This document shows, in pieces, positions 26,801 to 34,372 of a stretch of DNA of 59,206 nucleotides. Position 1 is the stretch's first letter, and the number at the start of each line of letters is the position of its first letter. Below the pieces are notes generated by a model, which searched no databases, had not been told where the DNA came from, and saw only the letters and a list, made by a program, of their open reading frames with translations. Position numbers and translations under genes: made by a program. The stretch comes from Paenibacillus luteus. Its GTDB lineage: Bacteria > Bacillota > Bacilli > Paenibacillales > Paenibacillaceae. The stretch spans positions 1 through 59,206 of the forward strand of contig NZ_SKCD01000030.1 in assembly GCF_006542765.1 (NCBI RefSeq). Direction: 5' to 3'.

Positions 26801-27333
26801 ATGTGGATCATTTAGCGTCCAAGCTGTTGGTGAACGGCGCGACGGCCGACCTTTTCGCGCCCGATGGTACCATTACTCGGGCGGAATTCTTGGCCTTGCT
26901 CGTTCGAGGGCTGGGGCTGTCGGTGAAGGAGGGTGAGGACAGTTCCCATTACGCAGATGTCCTTGCATCCGCATGGTATTCACCAGCGGTCAATGCGGCG
27001 GTGGCGAACAGACTGGCGACCGGCATCAGTGCGGACCGTTTCGCGCCAAACGACCCGATTACCCGAGAGCAAATGGCCGTTATTATCGGCAGAGCCTTAA
27101 CCTTCACCGGCCATGTAACCGGTGATGATGGGCGAGCGGACAGTCCGCTTACTGCGTTCACAGATCGCGACTCCATCTCTTCCTGGGCGCAATCGGCGGT
27201 AGCCCTTGTATCGGAAGCCGGCATCATAAAGGGGATGGAAGACGGACGCTTCGGGCCGACGGAATATGCAACGCGGGCGCAGGCGGCCGTTATGCTGAAG
27301 AGGCTCCTGCAATACCTGCAAAATATCGATTAA
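20824..27333 (+). CDS. Giant SLH surface protein with LRR and tandem helical modules
   Basis: A 2169-residue exported protein. The signal peptide ends near AHA-AE (residue 28). Residues about 60-215 are BspA-type leucine-rich repeats (repeated SIGSSAFENN-like units). Residues about 240-1519 are one divergent and fifteen regular 80-residue FIVAR-like helical modules. About 1520-1740 are beta-rich domains. About 1740-1980 are a pre-SLH region shared with two other proteins in this window. Three SLH repeats follow (ITRAEF, ITREQM, ATRAQA). AAAGGAG precedes the ATG. It is probably a long wall-attached stalk or adhesin. The module array is visibly richer in GC than its surroundings, so recent import or expansion is possible. 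Confidence 0.88.
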   Translation: MRKLLICLLIALTAFGTSLSQIQIAHAAEEEFVFTTSSNGATVTGYSGTDLNVVIPATLSGVAVTSIGRSAFDTNGTVKPKITGVVIPNSVKEIQTYAFRYNSLTSIDLPDNLLTIGSSAFENNPLTNVVFPDSVTMIGNYAFYMNGLTSITLSENLKTIAGGAFDTNNLTRLVIPAGVTNVQSSAFYANKLTSVTVLGAVTSFGTGVFTSNPGNLKLFGVANSPAAAYAANNGHTFVDGTALFQAVATAKASLINHLPGTGVGQVPSNTHSNLTSAYNAAMAYIYGIGNATVASDLVTAAIPLTAAISAFEGQIIPAGNPAALGTTLTEAGQALTEHTAGTNAGQTSEGDRSALQTAIDAARQIYNQAGNYRQDELDVAAAELDAAMDTFMAAIIPAGDPTALGNTLANAQQAMTDHPQGTNVGQTSSGTLIALQTAINMAQQILQNASQYSQSQLDAAVSSLSSAIQAFEAAIIGPGNPTALGAAITVAEQAMADHPHGTGVGQTSTGDRSALRAAINAAQVIVDDALNQTQAQLDAATSLLNAAITAFQQAIVPVGDSSMLNMRLTNAGQALTNHPEGTGVGQAAASDRSTLQAAIDAAQAIADDALNQTQGQLDAAVADLETAMDTFEAAIIPAGDATELEDLLVDAAETLANHLEGTGVGQATVSDRSTLQAAINAAQAIADDALNQTQGQLDAAVADLETAMATFEAAIIPAGDATNLEDLLVDAAETLADHPEGTGVGQASANDRSALQAAINAAQAIADDALNQTQAQLDAAVSSLSLAIQAFNDAIIGPGNPTALGAAIIVAEQAMADHPQGTGVGQTSTGDRGALGTAIDTARQIRDNAGDYTESQLDAAVADLETAMATFEAAIIPAGDATDLEGLLVNVTQTLADHLEGIGVGQATASDRSTLQAAINAAQAIAADALNQTQGQLDAAVADLETAMATFEAVIIPAGDATDLKDLLVDAAQTLTNHPEGTSVGQATASDRSALQAAINAAQAIADDALNQTQGQLDVAVAELETALDTFEAAIIPAGDATDLKDLLVDAAQTLTDHPEGTSVGQATASDRSTLQAAINAAQAIADDALKQTQDQLDAVVSSLSLAIQAFNVAIIGPGDPKALGAAIIVAEQVMAEHPQGTGVGQTSTGDRGALGTALDKARQIRDNASDYTQNQLDAAVSSLSSAIQAFKAAIIGPGNSTALGVAITVAEQAMAEHPQGTGVGQTSTGDRGALGTALDKARQIRDNASDYTQNQLDAAVADLETAMDTFEAAIIPAGDATELEDLLVDAAQTLADHPEGAGVGQASANDRSTLQAEINAAQAIADDALNQTQDQLDAAVADLETAMATFEAAIIPAGNATDLEDWLVDAAQTLSDHPEGAGVGQASANVRSVLQAAINAAEAIADDAPNQTQDQLDAAVADLETAMATFEAAIIPAGNGTDLKDLLVDAVQTLANHPEGTGVGQASASDRSALQAAINAAQAIANDALNQTQDQLDAAIANLETAKATFEAALVGLVLTAPANKLYGPNNILHFTVRYGYEVIVAGMPVIPLKIGASSDTRTVYAAYTGARNESLTVLTFEYKVPSGITDADGIEVAAALELPDGASIVRASGGAASLAYGTPDTSGIYIVAMPPVVTLTAEPDGSTRQVIRAVASVYGESAGNTLTVLRWLKGNLNAADFTDGTGGTDILSEPRFTVSENGDYTVFARDEAGNDAVKVFTVSGISTPSPSVGGDRPASNSNVTINPDGGITALVGSSDIEQVTRPDGTVIEQVILSERMRERVLELLREAKEPIITIEINDREHVVQTRLPAAWIMEMAKGYPNAIIEVKINGSSYQLRISVLDLPGLAERLDAEASDLTVSIIQEQAGEDIRHEIERIGVSQGFTVFGGVIDYKVTVESNGQTMEVQDFGGTYMVRTIKLDGEVASRNLVAVQYDPATRKVVFVPARLGTRPDGSTEAILNVPHNSLYTVVDVKARTFADLTGHWAKADVDHLASKLLVNGATADLFAPDGTITRAEFLALLVRGLGLSVKEGEDSSHYADVLASAWYSPAVNAAVANRLATGISADRFAPNDPITREQMAVIIGRALTFTGHVTGDDGRADSPLTAFTDRDSISSWAQSAVALVSEAGIIKGMEDGRFGPTEYATRAQAAVMLKRLLQYLQNID
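21781..25380 (+). repeat. Fifteen in-frame 240-bp tandem repeats
   Basis: Fifteen units of exactly 240 bp (80 codons) start at 21781 and every 240 bp to 25141, in perfect register; a divergent unit precedes them at about 21541. Two types alternate. One has ends like AIQAFEAAIIGPGN-PTALG, the other TFEAAIIPAGD-ATDLEDLL, and the switch point is at the QLDAAV segment. Type order after the first three units is BBBA, BBBAA, BBB, pointing to duplication of four-unit blocks. Long antisense open frames here are by-products of the repeats. Confidence 0.92.
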
Positions 27334-27350
27334 ACTCTGTTGCATGTTCA

Positions 27351-27377
27351 CTAACGGGAAGCTTTAGTTCAATGAAC
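27351..27377 (+). repeat. CTAAC-type dispersed repeat, copy 5
   Basis: CTAACGGGAAGCTTTAGT then TCAATGAAC, right after the giant gene's stop and right before its terminator, the same placement as copy 3. Confidence 0.45.
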
Positions 27378-27420
27378 AATGGGAGTAGTTTGCCATAGGC
27401 AGACTACTCCCATTTTTATT
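27378..27420 (+). terminator. Intrinsic terminator of the giant SLH gene
   Basis: AATGGGAGTAGT at 27378-27389 pairs perfectly with ACTACTCCCATT at 27403-27414, followed by TTTTATT. The stretch from here to 27518 has no gene. Confidence 0.75.
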
Positions 27421-27518
27421 AAGCGATGTGACAGGCTACATGCAAAACGAAACAATATTATGCATTCAGTTGTCTATAATGGTATTAACCCATGACAACG
27501 GCAACTAACTTCCTCTAA

Positions 27519-27690
27519 TTATTGTTCTCTCAGGTAGTGTGCGAAAATCAGCCAATACTGACCGGTAGGTTCCATACCTACCATGGTGTCTCCGCATCCG
27601 TGTTCTGACATCATTTTCCGAAGACAGTATACGAACAACTCGAACTCTTTCAAACCGTATGTGGAGATCCTTAATTGCAACCATACTTTT
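27519..27690 (-). pseudogene. IS110-family transposase fragment
   Basis: On the minus strand an open frame from about 27690 to TAA at 27519 reads GLKEFELFVYCLRKMM, then VGMEPTGQYWLIFAHYL, the signature region of IS110 N-terminal domains. Both ends of the gene are missing. The following 160 nt up to the MFS gene hold no open frame. Confidence 0.65.
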
Positions 27691-27851
27691 CCTAAGTAAC
27701 CACTTTCTTTAGACTGTGGCTAAGGAGATGTTCATTTTTACGCTTTTACTCATCCCAACATTTTTTTTGATTTCAACTTGATTCCAACATAAAGTCGTCT
27801 GAACTGAACAAATAAAATCAGGTTTCTTTTACACTGTTGTTTGATACAGGG

Positions 27852-29306
27852 TCAGCTCTCATTCCTTGTCTCTAAGGAATCAATCTCATTTTGTACAGAT
27901 GGCTTTTTTATAAACCAGCCCAGCATCAAAACAACTATGGCGAAAATAAATTCAATCCAAAAAACCGTTTGCAAACCGGCCACGATACTATGTGTTTTAT
28001 TTTGAAACGCTGCGGGCTCGAACGAATGATGAAGATTACGATTGGCTCCGGAAGACATGATACCGACGAACAAAGCGATGCCGATTCCCCCGGCAATCTG
28101 TTGGAGCGTATTGTAAATGGCTGTGCCATGGGGGACCAGGTGACGTGGAAGTTGGTTCATTCCTGCTGTCTGAGCCGGCATGACGACAAACGATATGCCT
28201 AAGAATAAGAGGACATGATTGAATAGAACGGAGCCTCGGGTTGTATCACTGTCGATACCGGTAAACAGCCACAGTGAAAAGGCGATCATGATCAGTCCGG
28301 GCATGATAACAAATCTCGGTCCGAATTTATCGAATAATTTTCCCGTCACAGGCATCATCATTGCATTTAAAATGCAGCCTGGCATTAGAAGTAAACCTGT
28401 CGCGAATGCTGTCAACTGCATCACATCCTGCATATAGATCGGCAGCAATGTCGTGGTGGCGAATAAAACCATCATCAGCATTACTATTAATATCGCTACC
28501 AAAGAAAATGCGGGATATCGGAATACGGAAAGATCAATCAAAGGCTCTTTAATCTTGAGCTGCCGCCAAATAAGCAAGAGCAAGAAGAGGCCGCCTATGG
28601 CAATCAAACTGTAACTACCAGGAGCAGCCCAGTTACCAGTTTGGCTGAAATCGTAGGTGACACAACCAAACCCGACGGTTGACATAACAATGGATAAAAA
28701 ATCGACCCTTGGCTTGGTTATTTCTGTAACATTCTTTAAGTAATTGAATGCATAAATAATAGAAAACAATGCGATAGGAATCACCATGTAGAACAGCCAT
28801 CGCCAGTGTAAGGTATCGATAACCAACCCCGACAAAGCTGGCCCGATGACAGGAGCGACCATGATGACAAGCCCCATGAGACCCATGGCGGCTCCCCTGC
28901 GTTCCATAGGATAGAGGGCAAGAATCGTATTCATCATCAACGGAATCAACAATCCTGTCCCACAAGCCTGAACAACCCTGCCTATCAGTAAAACTTCGAA
29001 TCCGGGGGATACTGCACACAAGCAGGTACCTGCTAAAAATAACACCATCGCGGACATAAACATCCGGCGAGTCGTGAACCATTGCTGTAGCAATGCGGTC
29101 ACCGGCACCAGTATGCCGATCATCAGCATTTAACCGGTCGATAACCATTGTATGGTCGAAGCAGCTACGCTGAACTCACGCATTAATCCGGGAAAAATAT
29201 TGGTAAGTAAATTTTCGTTAAGAAACGCAATAAATGCACCGATGAGCAGGGCAGCTAACATCGCCCCTCTCTTTATTTCGCTGGCCTCTTGAACCCGTTT
29301 TTTCAT
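27852..29306 (-). pseudogene. MFS drug efflux transporter (DHA2), one nonsense codon
   Basis: The reading frame from ATG 29306 (GGGAGG upstream) gives MKKRVQEASEIKRG and a first membrane helix, then a TAA at 29130-29132 directly after QWLSTG; the same frame continues from the next codon as MLMIGILVPVTALLQQWF. Homologues have WLSTGYML here, so a single Tyr-to-stop change explains it. The remaining 425 codons are intact, with about 12 further helices and a motif C-like GPALSGLV, as in EmrB/QacA/LmrB drug:H+ antiporters with 14 helices. Restart at the ATG after the stop would give a protein lacking the first helix. A sequencing error is the alternative. Confidence 0.8.
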
Positions 29307-29383
29307 CTTCCGCCTCCCGAGAATAGCTTTTGCGTTCCACGTCGTATTCTTGACACCGAATTTTCACCTGTCTGTCGTGAAAG

Positions 29384-29623
29384 TTATCCTACACCATCAC
29401 TTTCTAGCAAGGAATAAAAATTATCGCGGTCTTCATTATCGAATTTTCCAAGCGCCCGTATCCTGACAAATTCATGTTCGCCAAACATGTTGATTTCCTC
29501 GCCGTAACTATTATAGAGCGCGATCATATCGCCATCCCGATCCAGCTCCATATACCCGTAACAAGTTGCCACGGGAGCTTCACCGAAAAAGAGCAAAAAT
29601 TTGATTTTGTCTACACTGTTCAT
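29384..29623 (-). CDS. Hypothetical protein
   Basis: A 79-residue cytoplasmic protein with a good ribosome site (AAGGAGAG about 7 nt before the ATG). It is acidic, with a GYMELDRDGDMIALYNSYGEE segment suggesting beta hairpins (only part quoted). It resembles small proteins of unknown function common in Bacillales, and I do not recognise a named family. It sits upstream of the MFS gene on the same strand with an 77-nt gap, so the two may share a transcript. Confidence 0.65.
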   Translation of the reverse strand: MNSVDKIKFLLFFGEAPVATCYGYMELDRDGDMIALYNSYGEEINMFGEHEFVRIRALGKFDNEDRDNFYSLLESDGVG

Positions 29624-29758
29624 GCAGCTCTCCTTTCCTGAACATTCATCAATCTGAAGAATATTTTACATGACACCGGATGAATTGGAAAAAGCGATAT
29701 CGCCCTAAATACTCTGAAATTCGTTCTTATTTAGTAAGCATAAGGGGGGGCTCTAGTT

Positions 29759-29905
29759 ATGTCGCTCATTCGCACATTTTCTCTTGACGAGATGCGATTT
29801 GGGGATTATGATAACGTGCCGGTTTTTTCAATAAGGCAAATCAATAAAAAGGCCGACTTTTCGAGTGTGTCGGCAGCGAATTGTCAGCCTGATGTGCATA
29901 TTTAA
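29759..29905 (+). CDS. Possible 48-residue small protein
   Basis: An ATG at 29759 follows a GGGGGG tract at good distance and opens 48 codons to TAA at 29903-29905 (starts MSLIRTFSLDEMRF). No domain or membrane segment is recognised. It is the only coding candidate in the 590-nt gap 29624-30213; the remainder of that gap shows nothing I can name. Confidence 0.3.
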   Translation: MSLIRTFSLDEMRFGDYDNVPVFSIRQINKKADFSSVSAANCQPDVHI

Positions 29906-30213
29906 ATTAAAAATCCATAAGAACATGATTAGGATAACGGATGACGGTATTTCAAATATACAGCGACGGACTAGGACTTTATTTTTCGTCCCTGTCTATC
30001 GCTGATTCCATTTTTTAGGTTAGTCTAAAACTTATTTCTTGGAGTCTGACAGACCACTTTATTTTCTGCTGAAAAAACAGCTGAACGATAAGCGGAATGC
30101 TGCCTATACAGGCTCTATATTTGCTACAATAGGAGAGGAACAATCCTTGCCCAAGGCTCTGTCTCCTCTTTGTGCCGAGCTGAGGAAATTAATTTATAGG
30201 AACGAAGGTTAAC

Positions 30214-30867
30214 ATGAGAATCGAATTTGAAAACCAAACAATTGATTTTAATGTGCTTTACGGAAATAGAAAAAAACTGTCCATCCATATCGACTCTACG
30301 GGCCACATTACCATTAAAGCACCGAATGGGACAACCGATGCAGCGGTGATGGAGGCGGTGGAGCGTCACGGAGCTAGAATCCTGCAGAAATTACAGGCGA
30401 TAGAAAACGCACGCTCAGCTCCGAAAACAAAGGAATATCAAGACGAGGGAAAGTTCCTGCACCTTGGTAAATACTATTACCTCCACGAGCTGATCGAGAC
30501 GAAGGACTTAAACGAAGACGAGCTAAAAGCGAGTCTGAAGAAGTTTTATTTTAACAGCTGCAAGAAGCTGATCGCTGAACGAATCAAGACCTACCAAACC
30601 GAACTGAAAGTGAAGCCCAAAACCATCGAGATTGTAGAGTCGCGAACGAAGTGGGGAAGCTGCAGCTCGGATAAGCATCTAACCTTTAATTATCGACTGG
30701 CGATGGCGCCACTTGAGGTGATCGACTATGTAATCATCCATGAGCTTTGCCATCTTACGCATATGAATCATGACCGTTCCTTTTGGCGGCGAGTAGGAAG
30801 CATCATGCCGGATTACAAAGAAAAAGAGGAGTTTCTGGCCAGGTACGGACAGGCGATGACGCTGTAG
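30214..30867 (+). CDS. YgjP/SprT-like metallopeptidase (DUF45)
   Basis: A 217-residue cytoplasmic protein of the YgjP-like metallopeptidase family. The C-terminal half holds the zinc site HELCH (His176, Glu177, His180), followed by HLTHMNHDRSFW, which supplies further ligands, and a preceding SRTKWGSCSS segment conserved in the family. The N-terminal half (KLSIHIDSTGHITIKAP) is the usual beta-rich start. Length matches the family. Family members are often associated with type I restriction systems or DNA repair, but none is adjacent here. The ribosome site is weak (CGAAGG). Confidence 0.88.
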   Translation: MRIEFENQTIDFNVLYGNRKKLSIHIDSTGHITIKAPNGTTDAAVMEAVERHGARILQKLQAIENARSAPKTKEYQDEGKFLHLGKYYYLHELIETKDLNEDELKASLKKFYFNSCKKLIAERIKTYQTELKVKPKTIEIVESRTKWGSCSSDKHLTFNYRLAMAPLEVIDYVIIHELCHLTHMNHDRSFWRRVGSIMPDYKEKEEFLARYGQAMTL

Positions 30868-31007
30868 AGCGAAGCTGTCCGGAAAGGTTGGACGATCGGG
30901 CAGGAAACTGGTATACTTGCCGGGATTGCTCCCATTAAAGCGATTTCAATCGTCAGTGGAAAAGGGTGCCAATCTACTACGGTGTGTCGTCAGGAGTGGT
31001 ATAAAAG

Positions 31008-31196
31008 ATGAAGAGATATAATTTTATTCGCCCGTTAATGCTGATCGTCATAGCACTGCTTGTCAAAAGCTTGATTACGAATCTTTGTATGGTGTTTGGG
31101 ATGGAACAGGGACCGGCAGAAAATCTCGGTTTCATTAGCATGCTTATCGCAGCAGTTATCATTTATTCGAGAATTGCTAAGAAGCGCCGCAAATAA
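31008..31196 (+). CDS. Small membrane protein
   Basis: A 62-residue protein with two predicted membrane helices (about 8-28 and 40-57) and a basic C-terminal tail (AKKRRK), consistent with a hairpin topology and a cytoplasmic C-terminus. AGGAGTGG lies about 9 nt upstream of the ATG. No family recognised. The next gene starts 23 nt after the stop and may be cotranscribed. Confidence 0.55.
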   Translation: MKRYNFIRPLMLIVIALLVKSLITNLCMVFGMEQGPAENLGFISMLIAAVIIYSRIAKKRRK

Positions 31197-31219
31197 CAAG
31201 GGTCCCGAAAGGAGCAGCC

Positions 31220-31612
31220 ATGGAAGAAAATAAAACCACATTTGAAACGATTGATCAGTACATCGCTAATTTCCCTTCCGAGATTCAGGATATATTGGAG
31301 AAGATACGAAGTGTGATAAAGAAGGCTGCACCGGAAGCTACTGAAAAAATCGGTTATCAAATGCCGACCTTCGTGCTCCATGGGAATCTTGTTCATTTTG
31401 CAGCTTACAAAAATCATATCGGCTTATATCCGGCTCCAAGCGGAATTGAGGCCTTTAAACAGCAATTATCCCCGTTTAAAGGGGCAAAAGGGTCGATTCG
31501 CTTCCCTTTAGACGAGCCGATACCTTACGAATTAATTGGTGAGATCGTAAAATACAGAGTGGCTGAGAATATTGAAAAAGCCACGAACAAGAAAGTGAAA
31601 AAAAAGAAATAG
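31220..31612 (+). CDS. DUF1801 (YdhG/frataxin-like) protein
   Basis: A 130-residue protein of the DUF1801 family: MEENKTTFETIDQYIANF start, KIGYQMPTF centre, and IGLYPAPSGIEAF followed by KGSIRFPLDEPIP, all typical. In Bacillus subtilis YdhG (Fra) of this family works as a frataxin-like iron chaperone; other members have no known role, so iron handling is only suggested. AAAGGAG precedes the ATG. The tail is lysine-rich, and the stop codon lies at the edge of a strong hairpin. Confidence 0.85.
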   Translation: MEENKTTFETIDQYIANFPSEIQDILEKIRSVIKKAAPEATEKIGYQMPTFVLHGNLVHFAAYKNHIGLYPAPSGIEAFKQQLSPFKGAKGSIRFPLDEPIPYELIGEIVKYRVAENIEKATNKKVKKKK

Positions 31613-31656
31613 GGAGATTAGATGCTGTGGTTCCTCTGCCGCATCTAATCTCCCTA
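31610..31656. terminator. Bidirectional hairpin between convergent genes
   Basis: A perfect 16-bp stem (31610-31625 with 31641-31656) whose left arm includes the stop codon of the DUF1801 gene. T-rich sequence follows on the plus strand. It can end transcripts from both sides. Confidence 0.7.
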
Positions 31657-31667
31657 TTCCGTTCTTC

Positions 31668-31897
31668 TTAAGCTTTGGGAAGAAGCAACTGGAACGCCGT
31701 TCCTTGAGGCGAGCTTTCCTCCAAGGCAAGCTTTCCGCCCATGGCGTTCGTAAGCATTTGGCTGAAGGTCAGCCCAAGTCCGAGCCCGCGCACCTCAAGC
31801 TGTTTGTTCGTCCCCCGGTAAAACCTTTCAAAAAGCTTCGCTTGCTCATCCTCAGGATTGCGAGAGCCCGTATCCTTCACTTGAATGGTATCATACT
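31668..31897 (-). pseudogene. Histidine kinase C-terminal remnant
   Basis: About 76 codons on the minus strand encode only the end of an HATPase_c domain: an F-box-like LFERFYRG, the G2 box GLGLGLTFSQ, and the terminal GTAFQLLLP. There is no start, and the frame is closed by a stop at about 31900. The rest of the kinase, including the phospho-acceptor His, is missing, with the LysR gene 20 nt upstream. It marks an old deletion. Confidence 0.75.
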
Positions 31898-31918
31898 ATG
31901 GCTGTGAAAGTGGTCCAT

Positions 31919-32896
31919 TTAAGCAAGTGTAGGCTTGCTGTTTTTTTGTTCAACTGCTCTAACCTTCTCGGTGTAAAGGATCGCTTTGTCAATAGAGTCC
32001 TTCAGCTTTTCCACAAACATTTCGGATTCCGTGCTTAAATTTCGGTTTTTGAGTTTGATCCAGCCGAGCCGCATGGTGTCCCCATAATCCTCTAAAGGAA
32101 TGGACATCATGCGGCTATCCATGAACTCTTCGACAAGAAGTCCGCTGCCTGTGGAGACGACATCGGTGTTGCATATCATGTTTACGGCTGTAGCTCTGTC
32201 GTTGACGACGATGATCCTATCCGGTTGGCGGGCGGGAATCAAATTAAACTCCTCTGAGAAATCAATCGACTCTCCTTGCTTATGCTCAAACGACATATAG
32301 ATAAAAGGGTAAAGCTCGTCCGCTTTCAAAGCTTTCTTCACCGATAAGGGATGCCCCTTTCGAACGTAAACGCAGGGCTGAATTTTCTTCAAGAGATGAA
32401 ATTCAAGGCCGCGTAAAGCGAGAAACCGCTTGATCACCTTGTCCGTCAAATTTGAGGTGAAGATGACGCCAATGTCAGAAATAGATGAATAAACGTCTTC
32501 AATCACTTTATCCATGCTTGTTTCCCGAATGGTAAAGTTAAAGCGGGGGTTATTCATCTGGTTGACCAGCTGTACAAAGGCGTCCACGGCGAAGGGATAC
32601 CGCTGGGTAGAGATTGAGAACTGTGCCTCGGGCTCCAAATGATTGGAAGCATAGAGGCTCTCGATGTATTCCTTACGCTCGAGCAAAGAGCTTGCGTAGC
32701 TTAGAAACTGTCGCCCTTCTACCGTTAGTTCCACTCCTTGATTGCTTCGTTTGAAAATAGAAATATTAAGCTCCGTTTCAAGCTCTTTCAGAGCGCTGCT
32801 AATACTGGATTGAGAGACAAACAGCTTGCTCGCTGCTTTGTTAATCGAGCCGCACCTTGCAATCTCGGCTACGTATTTCATTTGCTGAAAGGTCAT
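31919..32896 (-). CDS. LysR-family transcriptional regulator
   Basis: A 325-residue regulator. The N-terminal winged helix-turn-helix (MKYVAEIARCGSINKAASKL then VSQSSISSALKELE) is followed by a LysR substrate-binding domain to about residue 300. AGGAGG lies 10 nt before the ATG. It is divergent from the amino-acid permease gene, and a perfect palindrome lies between them, so the likely job is ligand-dependent activation of the permease and repression of itself. The ligand is unknown but may be the permease substrate. Confidence 0.9.
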   Translation of the reverse strand: MTFQQMKYVAEIARCGSINKAASKLFVSQSSISSALKELETELNISIFKRSNQGVELTVEGRQFLSYASSLLERKEYIESLYASNHLEPEAQFSISTQRYPFAVDAFVQLVNQMNNPRFNFTIRETSMDKVIEDVYSSISDIGVIFTSNLTDKVIKRFLALRGLEFHLLKKIQPCVYVRKGHPLSVKKALKADELYPFIYMSFEHKQGESIDFSEEFNLIPARQPDRIIVVNDRATAVNMICNTDVVSTGSGLLVEEFMDSRMMSIPLEDYGDTMRLGWIKLKNRNLSTESEMFVEKLKDSIDKAILYTEKVRAVEQKNSKPTLA

Positions 32897-32957
32897 GCCT
32901 CGTCATCCTCCTGCTTATCGTTAATATCATTCTATTTCACTCCCTATCGAGGGTCAA

Positions 32958-32984
32958 TTTGTTATCGGTAAAATCGATAACAAA
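32958..32984. promoter_or_regulatory. Putative LysR operator palindrome
   Basis: Arms TTTGTTATCG (32958-32967) and CGATAACAAA (32975-32984) are perfect 10-bp inverted repeats separated by 7 nt, with T-N11-A pairs inside as expected for LysR sites. The centre is about 66 nt upstream of the start point predicted from the TATAAT at 33025-33030, the classic LysR recognition position. Confidence 0.75.
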
Positions 32985-33024
32985 CCATGTGTTTTATGTT
33001 TAAACGCATGACTGATCGTCACGG

Positions 33025-33030
33025 TATAAT
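33025..33030 (+). promoter_or_regulatory. -10 box of the permease gene
   Basis: A perfect TATAAT. No good -35 box lies 16-18 nt upstream, consistent with a promoter that depends on the LysR activator. The predicted start point near 33037 makes a TTG start at 33036 unlikely for the permease. Confidence 0.55.
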
Positions 33031-33083
33031 TTTAGTTGAAACCTATCATGAGAAGGTTTTCTAGCAGAAGGGACGTAAAGGGA

Positions 33084-34334
33084 ATGAAGCAGAAGAAGAT
33101 GGGAGCATTCGGGCTGAGCGGCTTGATCATCGGCCCCATATTAGGATCAGGTATTTTAATCTTACCACCAATCGTACATAACATAGCGAAGGATTGGGCC
33201 ATTCTGGCATGGGCATTGATCATCGTTGTCAGTTTTATCGTCGCTTTTATCTTTGGATTTATTAGTATACAATTTCCGGGAGATGGCGGCGCCACCCAGG
33301 CCATTGAGCGTGTTTTCGGTGCCCAAGTGAAACGGTTAGCGGCTTTTTATCTTATTATTGGGGTTACCTTTGGCGCAGCTGCGGTGCTGCTTACGGCTGG
33401 GCAATATATGGAGAAGCTGAATTTTGCATCAGCATTAACGGTTAGTTACTTCTTGCTGCCGATCTGTACGGGGATGTTGCTGGCACGAATTAATATTTTA
33501 GGAAAAATCGCGTTTGTCATGTCCATCATTGCGGCTGCTGTATTGTTTCTTGGCGGTGCAAAAAGCTTGCTGGATCATCCTAAATCGATGGCGATTGCCA
33601 GAAGCTTCGACTTTTCGGATTTTAGTTATGCGCTGCTTATTTTGTTTTGGACCATATTTGGCTGGGAAATTATCGGTAACTACAGTGCGGATGTGATTGA
33701 ACCTAAGAAAACGATCACCAAAGCAATATTTATTAGCATTATCGCCATTTCAGCCGTTAATTTGGTGGTGGCGGCTTCCATCCAGTGGACAGATACCAGC
33801 ATGTATGGGGATGGTGGATTAACGATAACGGTCATTCTCTACGCTTTATTTGGAAAGATGAGTAATCTCATTATGGCGGTGCTTGCGCTATTTCTTTGCT
33901 CATCCACCTATTTTCTATATGTCGGAGGGATATCGAGGCTTGCGGCCTCCTTGGCAAAAGAGAAGGTGCTTCCTTCCCTATTAGGCAAACGTACGAAGCA
34001 GGAGGTGCCGTATGTTGCGGTTATTGCGATCGTCTTGTTGAATGCCATCGTGCTTCTACTTGTTCAAGTCAAGATTTTCGACTTAGAGAAGCTTGTGGCA
34101 TTCGCTAACAGCTTTTTGACCATCAACGCCTTGATTGGTATCTTGGCCGGAATCGTCCTCATTAAGAACAAATTCATTAAGCTTAGCGGAGCGGTTCTTG
34201 CCTTATTTATTATCGGCATGTTAGCCTTTCATTCTTCTATCCTATCCATAGCTATTATTGTTGTCTTGGGACTATATTATGGCTACAAACAAATGGCTGC
34301 CAACCGGCAAAAAGTAAGGTTAGCTTCATCATAA
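33084..34334 (+). CDS. APC-superfamily amino-acid permease
   Basis: About 416 residues with some 12 predicted membrane helices. The first helix carries the APC signature as GLSGLIIGPILGSGILILP, and the second has FGFISIQFPGDGGATQ. The protein would import an amino acid or related solute with protons. The start is chosen at ATG 33084 (AAAGGGA just before); ATG 33048 is an alternative. The divergent LysR gene and the palindrome indicate inducible expression. Length is slightly short for the superfamily but nothing essential looks missing. Confidence 0.88.
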   Translation: MKQKKMGAFGLSGLIIGPILGSGILILPPIVHNIAKDWAILAWALIIVVSFIVAFIFGFISIQFPGDGGATQAIERVFGAQVKRLAAFYLIIGVTFGAAAVLLTAGQYMEKLNFASALTVSYFLLPICTGMLLARINILGKIAFVMSIIAAAVLFLGGAKSLLDHPKSMAIARSFDFSDFSYALLILFWTIFGWEIIGNYSADVIEPKKTITKAIFISIIAISAVNLVVAASIQWTDTSMYGDGGLTITVILYALFGKMSNLIMAVLALFLCSSTYFLYVGGISRLAASLAKEKVLPSLLGKRTKQEVPYVAVIAIVLLNAIVLLLVQVKIFDLEKLVAFANSFLTINALIGILAGIVLIKNKFIKLSGAVLALFIIGMLAFHSSILSIAIIVVLGLYYGYKQMAANRQKVRLASS

Positions 34335-34348
34335 TAAATGTAGAGGGT

Positions 34349-34372
34349 GAGGGGCTGAGCTCCTCTTTTTTT
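34349..34372 (+). terminator. Intrinsic terminator of permease gene
   Basis: A 6-bp stem with one G-U pair (34349-34354 with 34360-34365) is followed by a seven-T run. Confidence 0.7.
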
